Notes under the pieces: generated by a model
The model's database searches: none
What the model was told of the DNA's origin: nothing
What the model saw: the letters and a program-made list of their open reading frames with translations, nothing else
DNA from: Actinomycetota bacterium
GTDB taxonomy: Bacteria; Actinomycetota; Actinomycetes; Actinomycetales; Microbacteriaceae
Assembly: GCA_009927245.1 (NCBI GenBank)
Contig: RFNI01000169.1
Coordinates: forward strand, 1-11,788
DNA length: 11,788 nt
Direction of reading: 5' to 3'
Translations under genes and position numbers: made by a program
Shown: piece by piece, positions 1 through 6,419 of the stretch
Layout of the letters: each line of letters opens with the position of its first letter
Position numbering within the stretch: the first letter of the stretch is position 1

Positions 1-1111
1 AACGCGCGCGCCACTTAGCCAACTCAATTTTGGGAAATACTGCTGCAACACCGCAGATCAACAGTGAGAACAAGACGTAGCGGTTTCCATACTTATCGTT
101 ATCGATAAAAGCACCGAAGGTCTCATTACGTGAGAGCCACCAGATGGCAATGCTCAAACCTAGGTTCAACAAATACAGCGCACCTCGAGAGTTACGCCAA
201 GTACGAAGGTAGAAAGCAATGGATGCAGTTGCACCAAGGGCAAGGTATAGACCCAGCTGAGACTTCTGTGGATTATCCCCCAGAATGCCGTGAACATAAG
301 CTCCGGCATAACCAAGCAGTAGTCCTAGCGGTAAACCGTATAGAGCACGAATAGCAGGCTTGAACCAAGGCAGGAAATTAGGGCTTGCCACTCTTAACTT
401 CTCTGGCTCATCAAAACGGAATTCAATACCATCGGCAACTGAGTATGTGTCACGGTGAATGGTCACCTGGCTGGCGTGAGCCTCTAGAGCAGCCTTCTTT
501 AGAGCTGCTGTCTTTGGTCCACCAACTGCAAAAGTGAATCGCTCACCTGGTTCAGCTATCACATAGAACACCGGCTTCTTACCTTTGACATTCTTGCGGA
601 ATCTTCTAAGCGCCATCGCTGTTGCGTCATGAGTCTTTTTGTGATCTGGATGACCGTAACCACCCTGAGCGTTATAGGTAACAACTGCATCAGGTTTGAA
701 ATCTCTCATCACCTGATAAATATCATCAGAGACGACTGCTGTTGAAACAGCACTTAGAGAAAGTAAATCGAGCTTCAGTGGAGTGGTCGGTTGACCAAAG
801 TTACCGATCCTCATACCGGAATCAAGGTAACTTCTAGTACCGGCGAACTTAAAGTTGGTCACACCAAGAGCAGCCATTGCATTCTTTAGCTCCCCTGATC
901 TAAATGCACCCATGGCTGCTTTGTTGGCTTCTAGTGACTTTAGTTCTTCAAGCTTTGCCTTACCGCGTTCACCTCTGGTGAGGGTAAGTAGAAATACCTC
1001 AGCTCCTCGAGCAATAGCATCTGCCATTACATGTGCGCTCTGCAGGCTCTCATCATCAGGATGAGCGTGCACCAAGAGAATGCGTTTAGCGCTGAAACTT
1101 TGTTTAGCCAT
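1..1111 (-). CDS. PIG-L/LmbE-family deacetylase with C-terminal membrane domain (3' end cut by window edge)
   Basis: The frame is open from an ATG at 1111 leftward to the window edge, giving about 370 residues with no stop. Residues 10-22 read RILLVHAHPDDES, the zinc-binding AHPDDE motif of LmbE/PIG-L N-acetylglucosaminyl deacetylases (family of MshB and Mca of mycothiol metabolism). A second motif, GHPDH, lies at 153-157. The catalytic domain covers about residues 8-245. It is followed by four hydrophobic segments (about 255-277, 288-307, 315-335 and 348-365), so the enzyme is probably tethered to the membrane. MshB and Mca are soluble, so this is more likely a cell-envelope or unknown-substrate deacetylase than MshB itself. 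A TAAGG Shine-Dalgarno at 1120-1124, 8 bases before the ATG, supports the start. The gene diverges from the iron permease gene. The family assignment is firm; the substrate is unknown. Confidence 0.9.
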   Translation of the reverse strand, partial: MAKQSFSAKRILLVHAHPDDESLQSAHVMADAIARGAEVFLLTLTRGERGKAKLEELKSLEANKAAMGAFRSGELKNAMAALGVTNFKFAGTRSYLDSGMRIGNFGQPTTPLKLDLLSLSAVSTAVVSDDIYQVMRDFKPDAVVTYNAQGGYGHPDHKKTHDATAMALRRFRKNVKGKKPVFYVIAEPGERFTFAVGGPKTAALKKAALEAHASQVTIHRDTYSVADGIEFRFDEPEKLRVASPNFLPWFKPAIRALYGLPLGLLLGYAGAYVHGILGDNPQKSQLGLYLALGATASIAFYLRTWRNSRGALYLLNLGLSIAIWWLSRNETFGAFIDNDKYGNRYVLFSLLICGVAAVFPKIELAKWRAR

Positions 1112-1142
1112 AAGAAAAACCTTAGTTGAGAGTTCAAGCATC

Positions 1143-1171
1143 TTGACCATTTCAGAGCACTCGGCTAAGTT
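1143..1171 (+). promoter_or_regulatory. Possible -35/-10 promoter for the iron permease gene
   Basis: TTGACC at 1143-1148 is a good -35 match. The hexamer TAAGTT at 1166-1171 sits exactly 17 bases downstream but matches the -10 consensus poorly. The proposed iron box at 1169-1187 would overlap the -10 and the transcription start, a typical repressor layout. This is prediction by eye only. Confidence 0.3.
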
Positions 1172-1187
1172 AGTTAGGTAACCCTAA
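1169..1187 (+). promoter_or_regulatory. Putative DtxR/IdeR iron-box operator
   Basis: The 19-mer GTTAGTTAGGTAACCCTAA agrees at 13 of 19 positions with the DtxR/IdeR-type consensus TTAGGTTAGGCTAACCTAA as I remember it. It also contains the perfect inverted repeat AGTTAGG/CCTAACT separated by TAAC. It lies 36 bases before the start codon of an FTR1 iron permease gene, where an iron-dependent repressor site is expected in an actinobacterium. It could also influence the divergent deacetylase gene, whose start is 57 bases away. Binding is inferred. Confidence 0.5.
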
Positions 1188-1223
1188 CTTCGAATGGTCT
1201 GATAACCATCGCGAAAGGAAATT

Positions 1224-1748
1224 TTGTTAGCTAACTTTCTAATTGGCCTCCGTGAGGGCCTAGAAGCCGCTCTAATCGTCAGCATTCTTGTTGCATACCT
1301 AGTCAAAACAAACAACCGTAAAGGCGCTAACCAGGTGCTCTGGGGCGTTGCCATTGCCGTCCTGACCTCTGTCCTAGCCGGTGTTGCTATTGCCGAGTTC
1401 ATCGAGGTGGTTCCTGAAGGAACTAACGAGATCATCGCAGGTCTTGCTTCAATCATTGCTGTGTTCTTTGTAACCTGGATGATCTTCTGGATGGCTAGAC
1501 AGGCTAGAGGCCTAAAGGCAGAGCTACACGAAAAGATTGACACCGCAGTGAAGGCTTCTGCTCTTTCTCTGGTCGGTGTGGCATTCTTCGCGGTAATTAG
1601 AGAAGGTATCGAAACGGCAGTCTTTATCTGGAGCGCTAGCCGTGCAACCGGTAATGACACCAACCCAGTTCTTGGTGCAGCTCTTGGTCTAATCACAGCA
1701 GCAGTTCTTGGTTATCTGATTTACCGAGGAGCGCTAAAGATTACTTGA
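1224..1748 (+). CDS. FTR1-family high-affinity iron permease, N-terminal part (frameshifted)
   Basis: This 174-residue product carries both iron-binding motifs of the FTR1/EfeU family: REGLE at residues 10-14 in the first membrane helix and REGIE at 126-130 in the fourth. There are about five hydrophobic helices. The start is a TTG preceded by AAGGAA at 1215-1220; the frame begins at the conserved FTR1 N-terminus, so no longer form is expected. The frame ends at TGA 1746-1748 immediately after GYLIYRGALKIT, where family members continue directly into the sequence found in the next entry in the -1 frame. One extra T near 1745 would restore a single protein of about 267 residues, a normal FTR1 length. 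FTR1 permeases import ferric iron with an oxidase partner; no EfeO or EfeB gene is adjacent. The gene is either a real frameshift mutation or a sequence error. Confidence 0.85.
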   Translation: MLANFLIGLREGLEAALIVSILVAYLVKTNNRKGANQVLWGVAIAVLTSVLAGVAIAEFIEVVPEGTNEIIAGLASIIAVFFVTWMIFWMARQARGLKAELHEKIDTAVKASALSLVGVAFFAVIREGIETAVFIWSASRATGNDTNPVLGAALGLITAAVLGYLIYRGALKIT

Positions 1749-2026
1749 GCAAATTCTTCAAATACACCGGAGCGTTCTTGATTATCGTTGCCGGCGGAAT
1801 CTTGGCTTATGGAGTTCATGAACTTCAGGAGATCGGTTGGTTCCCATTCCTAACCGATACCAGTTATGACCTATCTGGAGTAATCGAAGAAGATGGTGCT
1901 CTAGACACACTACTTAGAGGAACTATCAGCTTTAGATCAAAGCCTTCAATGCTTGAGAGCCTGGTCTGGTTCGCCTACGTAATTCCGGTAGCTTACCTAT
2001 ACCTGAAGCCAGCTAAAAAGAACTAG
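1745..2026 (+). CDS. FTR1-family iron permease, C-terminal part (frameshifted continuation)
   Basis: The frame holds 93 codons from TTG at 1745, overlapping the TGA of the upstream fragment in the tetranucleotide TTGA. The product continues the FTR1 fold: KFFKYTGAFLIIVAGGILAYGVHELQE forms the sixth helix region and SLVWFAYVIPVAYLYLKP the last helix. A GAGGAG at 1726-1731 lies 13 bases before the TTG, rather far for efficient reinitiation. The fragment lacks both REGxE motifs and cannot transport iron alone. It could be made by translational coupling and assemble with the N-terminal part, but a disrupted gene or a missing base in the sequence is simpler. Its TAG stop shares the bases CTAG with the stop of convergent typA. 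Confidence 0.8.
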   Translation: MSKFFKYTGAFLIIVAGGILAYGVHELQEIGWFPFLTDTSYDLSGVIEEDGALDTLLRGTISFRSKPSMLESLVWFAYVIPVAYLYLKPAKKN

Positions 2027-3939
2027 CCAGCGTTTTCGTTAGCGCGCTTCTTTGCAGAAGTGTTTCTCGCACGAATGTTGGCATCTAGTTCAACCTTACG
2101 AATACGAGTTGCCTCAGGGGTAACCTCAACACACTCGTCTTCTCTAGCGAACTCTAGACACTCTTCCAAAGAAAGCTTCTTCGGTGGAGTTAGTGACTGG
2201 AATTCATCGCTAGAAGATGCACGCATGTTGGTTAGCTTCTTCTCCTTGGTGATGTTCACATCCATGTCATCAGCTCTAGAGTTTTCACCAACAACCATTC
2301 CGGCATAAACCTCTTGGGTTGGGTCAACAAAGAATGATCCACGCTCTTGCAGAGCAATCATCGCAAACGGTGTTGCAACACCGGCACGGTCTGCAACGAG
2401 AGATCCGTTGATGCGGGTAACAATCTCTCCAGCCCAAGGCTCATAGCCCGCTGAGATAGCGTTAGCGATACCGGTTCCCTTGGTCGAGGTTAGGAACTCA
2501 GTTCTAAACCCGATAAGACCGCGTGATGGCACTAGGAACTCCATGCGAACCCAACCGGTTGAGTGGTTCACCATGTTCTTCATACGGCCCTTACGTGCAG
2601 CCATCAGCTGAGTCATAGCACCTAGGAACTCTTCTGGAACGTCAATGGTTAGGTCTTCAACAGGCTCGTGTAGTTTGCCATCAATCTTCTTGGTAACTAC
2701 CTGAGGCTTACCAACGGTTAGCTCGTAACCTTCACGACGCATCTGCTCAACAAGGATTGCGAGAGCTAACTCTCCACGGCCCTGGACTTCCCAAGCATCT
2801 GGTCTATCAGTTGGCAAAACCTTGATCGATACGTTACCGATAAGTTCTTTATCCAAACGGTCTTTAACCAAACGAGCGGTAACCTTGGCACCCTTAACAC
2901 GACCAGCCATCGGAGATGTGTTAATACCAATAGTCATCGAGATAGCAGGATCATCAACGGTGATCATCGGGAGAGGGCGAACATCGTTCGGGTCAGCAAG
3001 AGTTTCACCGATGGTGATGTTCTCAATACCAGCTACCGCAACAATGTCACCTGCAGTTGCAGATTCAGTTGGGAAACGATCTAGTGCTTTGGTCTTTAGT
3101 AGTTCAGTGATCTTCACAGTCTGAGTGGTGCCATCCTGACGAACCCAAGCAACCTGCTGGCCCTTACGGATAGTTCCGTTGAATATACGAAGTAGTGCTA
3201 GACGGCCAAGGAAAGGAGAAGCGTCAAGGTTTGTAACGTGAGCCTGTAGTGGGGCTTCGTCATCAAATACCGGAGCTGGGATGTGCTTCAAGATTGCAGC
3301 GAATAGCGGCTCTAGATCTTCTGAATCTGGCATGGTGCCATCAGCAGGCTTAGTTAGAGATGCACGACCAGCACGACCAGAAGCATAGATAACTGGCAGC
3401 TCAAGAATTGAGTCAATGTCTAGATCTGGAACATCTTCGTGGATGTCGCTTGCAAGACCTAGAAGTAGATCGTGAGTTTCCTCAACAACCTCATCGATAC
3501 GAGCATCTGGACGGTCAGTCTTGTTGACCAAAAGAATAACGGTCAGGTTAGCTTCCAGTGCCTTACGTAGCACGAAGCGAGTCTGTGGCAGAGGACCTTC
3601 AGATGCGTCAACTAGAAGAACAACACCGTCAACCATAGATAGACCACGTTCAACTTCTCCACCGAAGTCAGCGTGTCCTGGGGTGTCGATCACGTTGATG
3701 GTGATCTCTTTACCGTTGGCGCTAGCACCTTTGTATGAGATGGCAGTGTTCTTAGCAAGGATCGTAATTCCCTTTTCGCGCTCAAGATCACCTGAGTCCA
3801 TGACACGCTCACCTAGGTTGGCGTGGTCACCGAAAGAACCGGTCTGGCGAAGCATGGCATCGACCAAAGTGGTCTTACCGTGGTCTACGTGAGCCACGAT
3901 AGCTACGTTACGGATGTCGTCTCTTGTTACTTGGGCCAT
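2023..3939 (-). CDS. typA: Translational GTPase TypA/BipA
   Basis: The 638-residue protein has all GTPase motifs of the EF-G-like superfamily: AHVDHGKT (16-23, P-loop), GITI (57-60, switch I threonine), DTPGH (85-89), NKTD (139-142) and ASGRAG (186-191). After domain II come the EF-G-like domains III/V and the BipA-specific C-terminal domain, visible as VPSRGLIGFRTEFL and the KKLTNMRASSSDE stretch. BipA binds the 70S ribosome and assists ribosome assembly and translation under stress or cold. Length is normal for actinobacterial members. The ATG at 3939 has AAAGGA at 3947-3952, 7 bases upstream. It is apparently monocistronic: the peptide-transporter terminator lies upstream and the FTR1 gene converges on it with interlocked stops. 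Confidence 0.97.
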   Translation of the reverse strand: MAQVTRDDIRNVAIVAHVDHGKTTLVDAMLRQTGSFGDHANLGERVMDSGDLEREKGITILAKNTAISYKGASANGKEITINVIDTPGHADFGGEVERGLSMVDGVVLLVDASEGPLPQTRFVLRKALEANLTVILLVNKTDRPDARIDEVVEETHDLLLGLASDIHEDVPDLDIDSILELPVIYASGRAGRASLTKPADGTMPDSEDLEPLFAAILKHIPAPVFDDEAPLQAHVTNLDASPFLGRLALLRIFNGTIRKGQQVAWVRQDGTTQTVKITELLKTKALDRFPTESATAGDIVAVAGIENITIGETLADPNDVRPLPMITVDDPAISMTIGINTSPMAGRVKGAKVTARLVKDRLDKELIGNVSIKVLPTDRPDAWEVQGRGELALAILVEQMRREGYELTVGKPQVVTKKIDGKLHEPVEDLTIDVPEEFLGAMTQLMAARKGRMKNMVNHSTGWVRMEFLVPSRGLIGFRTEFLTSTKGTGIANAISAGYEPWAGEIVTRINGSLVADRAGVATPFAMIALQERGSFFVDPTQEVYAGMVVGENSRADDMDVNITKEKKLTNMRASSSDEFQSLTPPKKLSLEECLEFAREDECVEVTPEATRIRKVELDANIRARNTSAKKRANENAG

Positions 3940-4034
3940 TACAGGGTCCTTTAGGCATAGTTCAGCGACGCACGAAATGTCGCTCGAACGCTTAGATTGT
4001 GTGGGCTAACAAAAGCCCTAGTGCTTAAAGTCTA
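3940..4034 (-). other. Leader/promoter region of typA with two small hairpins
   Basis: This short stretch must hold the typA promoter and 5' leader. Two inverted repeats are visible: AGCGAC/GTCGCT (3964-3969 with 3979-3984, 9-base loop) within 25-45 bases of the start codon, and GGGCT/AGCCC (4003-4007 with 4014-4018, 6-base loop). No convincing -35/-10 pair was found. The hairpins may simply be chance or may shape translation of the leader. Confidence 0.3.
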
Positions 4035-4064
4035 ACCGAGGCACACCCTAAAGTGTGCCTCGGT
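4035..4064 (-). terminator. Hairpin terminator at the end of the peptide-transporter operon
   Basis: A perfect 12-bp stem, ACCGAGGCACAC paired with GTGTGCCTCGGT around a 6-base loop (4047-4052), begins 22 bases past the stop codon of the ATPase gene. There is no clean U-run on either strand, as is common for actinobacterial terminators. Position and GC-rich stem make transcription termination the most likely role. Confidence 0.7.
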
Positions 4065-4085
4065 AGATTAAAGCCTGATTAAGCC

Positions 4086-5750
4086 TTACTTCCCTGCTGT
4101 TGCAAGGAGCTTGGCACGTGCCTCACGGCGCTTCTTTTGCTCCGCTGGGTCTGGAACTGGAACCGCAGCCAGCAATGACTTGGTGTATAGCTCCTGAGGG
4201 TCGTTTAGAATCTGGTCACGCGGGCCGACTTCAACCAACTTACCGTTCTGCATCACAGCAATACGATGAGCCAAGATGTCCACCACAGCAATGTCGTGAG
4301 TGATGAACAAACAAGCGAACTTTAGTGAGTCCTGAAGTTCCTGAAGAAGATCTAGGAAACGAGCCTGAACTGACACGTCAAGAGCTGAGGTTGGCTCATC
4401 TGCAATCAAAAGCTTCGGTGATAGCGCTAGTGCTCTAGCGATACCAACGCGCTGCTTCTGACCACCAGATAGCTCGTGAGGGTAACGGTTACGGTATGAA
4501 CGAGGAAGTTCAACTGAGTCCAGTAGATCTTCAACACGTCTGTTGAGTTCGTCTCCCTTAGCTTCTCTCGCTAGTAGGAGAGGCTCACCGATGCTCTCAC
4601 CGATAGGTAAACGAGGGTTTAGAGAAGAAGCTGGGTCCTGGAACACAATTCCTGTGTCCTTGCGGAAGGACTTTAGGTTGCGCATCTTTGCACCAGCAAT
4701 TTCGTTGCCAAGGATCTTGATAGAACCATCATGAACTGGAAGTAGACCGATAGCAGCTCGACCAACAGTGGTCTTACCTGAACCAGACTCACCTACCAAA
4801 CCAAGAATTTCACCAGGCTGGATTGAGAATGAAATGTCATCCACAGCTCTAAACGCAGGAATACGTCCACGCTTTGGGTACTCAATAACTAGGTTGGTAA
4901 CTTCAAGCACTGGAGCAGCCTTGGCTGCAAGTGCCTCAAGTGTTCTAACTGCAACTGAACCAAGCTTTGGAACAGAAGCTAGAAGAGACTGGGTGTATGG
5001 GTGCTTAGGGTTGTTGAAGATAACAGCTGAAGTGTCATTTTCAACAGTTAGACCATCCTTCATAACCAAGATTCGGTCGCTCAAGTCAGCGACAACACCC
5101 ATATCGTGAGTAATCAAAAGAACAGCTGAGTTCAGCTTGTCCTTCAGGTTTCTCATAAGGTCAAGAATTTCTGCCTGAACTGTTACGTCCAGAGCAGTGG
5201 TTGGCTCATCAGCAACTAGTAGAGCAGGGTCACAGGCTAGAGCCTGGGCGATCATTGCACGCTGACGCTGACCACCAGAAAGTTGGTGAGGATACTTGTC
5301 GAAAGCCTGAACTGGGTTAGGAAGTTCAACCATGGTTAGAAGTTCAATAGCGCGGTCTCTCGCAACAGCCGGGCCCATCTCGAAGTGGTTACGCAGAACC
5401 TCAACGATTTGAGAACCAACTGTGTAGACAGGGTTTAGAGCAGTCATTGGCTCCTGGAAGATGTATGCAACTTCCTTACCTCTGTATCTGCGAAGCACTG
5501 CAGCAGGCTGGTTGAGCATCTCAACGCCCTTGACCTTGACGCTACCTGAGCTTCGGGCGTTAGGAGCTAGAAGGCCCATCAGACCCATCGCAGTAGTTGA
5601 CTTACCTGAACCAGACTCACCCACGATAGCAAGCACTTCACCTGCACTAAGTGTGAAGTTCATGTCGATTACGGCTGGGTACCAAACGCCTTCAACCCAA
5701 AATTCAACATTGAGTCCATCTACTTGCAGGATTGGAGTTGTATCTGCCAT
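4086..5750 (-). CDS. Fused two-domain ATPase of a peptide ABC importer (DppD-DppF/OppD-OppF type)
   Basis: The 554-residue cytoplasmic protein has two complete nucleotide-binding domains. Domain 1: Walker A GESGSGKST (44-52), Q-loop Gln99, signature LSGGQ (157-161), Walker B LLVADEP (177-183), switch His215. Domain 2: Walker A GESGSGKTT (320-328), Gln371, LSGGQ (427-431), LLIADEP (447-453), His485. Both domains end with the oligopeptide-type extension (NPKHPYTQSLL, 247-257; ELYTKSLL, 520-527). It powers the importer formed with the two permeases encoded upstream at 6420-9001, so one polypeptide replaces separate DppD and DppF subunits. The start at 5750 is the first ATG after an in-frame stop; AAAGG at 5763-5767 is 12 bases away, a poor spacing. 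The gene is separated from its permease partners by an opposite-strand gene (5822-6394). Confidence 0.95.
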   Translation of the reverse strand: MADTTPILQVDGLNVEFWVEGVWYPAVIDMNFTLSAGEVLAIVGESGSGKSTTAMGLMGLLAPNARSSGSVKVKGVEMLNQPAAVLRRYRGKEVAYIFQEPMTALNPVYTVGSQIVEVLRNHFEMGPAVARDRAIELLTMVELPNPVQAFDKYPHQLSGGQRQRAMIAQALACDPALLVADEPTTALDVTVQAEILDLMRNLKDKLNSAVLLITHDMGVVADLSDRILVMKDGLTVENDTSAVIFNNPKHPYTQSLLASVPKLGSVAVRTLEALAAKAAPVLEVTNLVIEYPKRGRIPAFRAVDDISFSIQPGEILGLVGESGSGKTTVGRAAIGLLPVHDGSIKILGNEIAGAKMRNLKSFRKDTGIVFQDPASSLNPRLPIGESIGEPLLLAREAKGDELNRRVEDLLDSVELPRSYRNRYPHELSGGQKQRVGIARALALSPKLLIADEPTSALDVSVQARFLDLLQELQDSLKFACLFITHDIAVVDILAHRIAVMQNGKLVEVGPRDQILNDPQELYTKSLLAAVPVPDPAEQKKRREARAKLLATAGK

Positions 5751-5772
5751 TTTGATCAGTTACCTTTCTTAG

Positions 5773-5786
5773 CCAATAACAATTGG
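5773..5786. repeat. Inverted repeat CCAAT-AACA-ATTGG between divergent starts
   Basis: A perfect 5-bp inverted repeat with a 4-base spacer sits in the 71-base gap between the ATPase start (leftward) and the PH-domain gene start (rightward). It could be an operator or a promoter element for either gene. No independent evidence of function was seen. Confidence 0.3.
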
Positions 5787-5821
5787 TTTAATTCAAACTT
5801 CTGAGGGGTAGGATTTTGAAC

Positions 5822-6394
5822 ATGCTCAAACCCTACGTTTATCGCCCTAGATCCAGCTGGGTTTACCTCGTTTTGGTCGTCCTTATTGGAACAGCCACAG
5901 CCATTTCCTTTGCAACCGCAGGAAGAACTGCTGACGCCATAAACGCCACTCTTGTCTTCATTGCTTTGTCCATTTTCATTTGGGTTTTCCTGGTTGGACC
6001 CAAAATTGTTTACTCTGTTCAAACCCTCGTAATCCATAACCCATTCACTAGAGTCACCATCGGTTGGGCAAGTGTTGAAGAGTTCGAAGCTAGATTCAGC
6101 TTCACTGTTGTCACTCAAACCAAGAAGGTCTCCGCTTGGGCTGCACCCGCACCCACCAAGTTCCAAACTAGAAGAATCAGAGATGCCGACCTCAACAGAG
6201 TTGGCAGTCAGCACAGAACCGGTCATGCCCAAGAATCCGACAGTAACGCTGCTCTTGAGCTTGCTCTCCGATACCAAGAGAGTGCGACTAGACACAACGA
6301 GCTCATTGAGCTCCACGAGGTTAGGGTCAATACCCAAGCCCTCGTAGGTGTTGTTCTGGGAGCAGCACTCCTCTTGATAACTTTTATTCATTAG
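5822..6394 (+). CDS. Membrane PH-domain protein (bacterial PH-like)
   Basis: The product of about 190 residues has two N-terminal membrane helices (from WVYLVLVVLIGTATAISFA and from ATLVFIALSIFIWVFLVGP) and a compact middle domain with the pattern NPFTRVTIGWASVEEFEARF and VVTQTKKVSAWAAPAP. That pattern is typical of the bacterial PH domain in small actinobacterial membrane proteins. A last helix is ALVGVVLGAALLLITFI. The role of these proteins is not established. ATG at 5822 is preferred over the TTG at 5816 because TAGGA (5809-5813) is then 8 bases away. The gene lies in the opposite direction inside the peptide-transporter operon. It uses no CTA, TTA or TCA codon: 0 of 19 leucines are CTA/TTA, against 10 of 21 in the nearby FTR1 N-terminal fragment. 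This leaves an open antisense frame. Confidence 0.85.
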   Translation: MLKPYVYRPRSSWVYLVLVVLIGTATAISFATAGRTADAINATLVFIALSIFIWVFLVGPKIVYSVQTLVIHNPFTRVTIGWASVEEFEARFSFTVVTQTKKVSAWAAPAPTKFQTRRIRDADLNRVGSQHRTGHAQESDSNAALELALRYQESATRHNELIELHEVRVNTQALVGVVLGAALLLITFIH

Positions 6395-6419
6395 CTATTT
6401 CCTGAAACTATCCGGTCAA

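Noticed and set aside
130..354. A plus-strand frame opposite the membrane domain of the deacetylase
   Set aside because: The minus strand carries an uninterrupted frame with deacetylase motifs and membrane helices over the whole stretch; the plus-strand product looks random.
1184..1696. A long minus-strand frame opposite the iron permease
   Set aside because: It is antisense to clear FTR1 motifs and gives an Arg/Ala/Thr-rich product typical of shadow frames.
1735..1755. Programmed ribosomal frameshifting in the FTR1 gene
   Set aside because: The junction reads AAG ATT ACT TGA, with no slippery X-XXY-YYZ heptamer and no evident downstream stimulatory hairpin. FTR1 genes are not known to use it. 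A simple one-base loss fits better.
5756..6391. A 211-codon minus-strand frame neatly filling the gap between permease and ATPase genes
   Set aside because: Not annotated as a gene because its product is Ser/Asn/Gly/Cys-rich with no recognisable domain, and it is the codon-by-codon complement of a plus-strand gene with clear membrane helices and a PH-domain pattern. Kept as a finding only.
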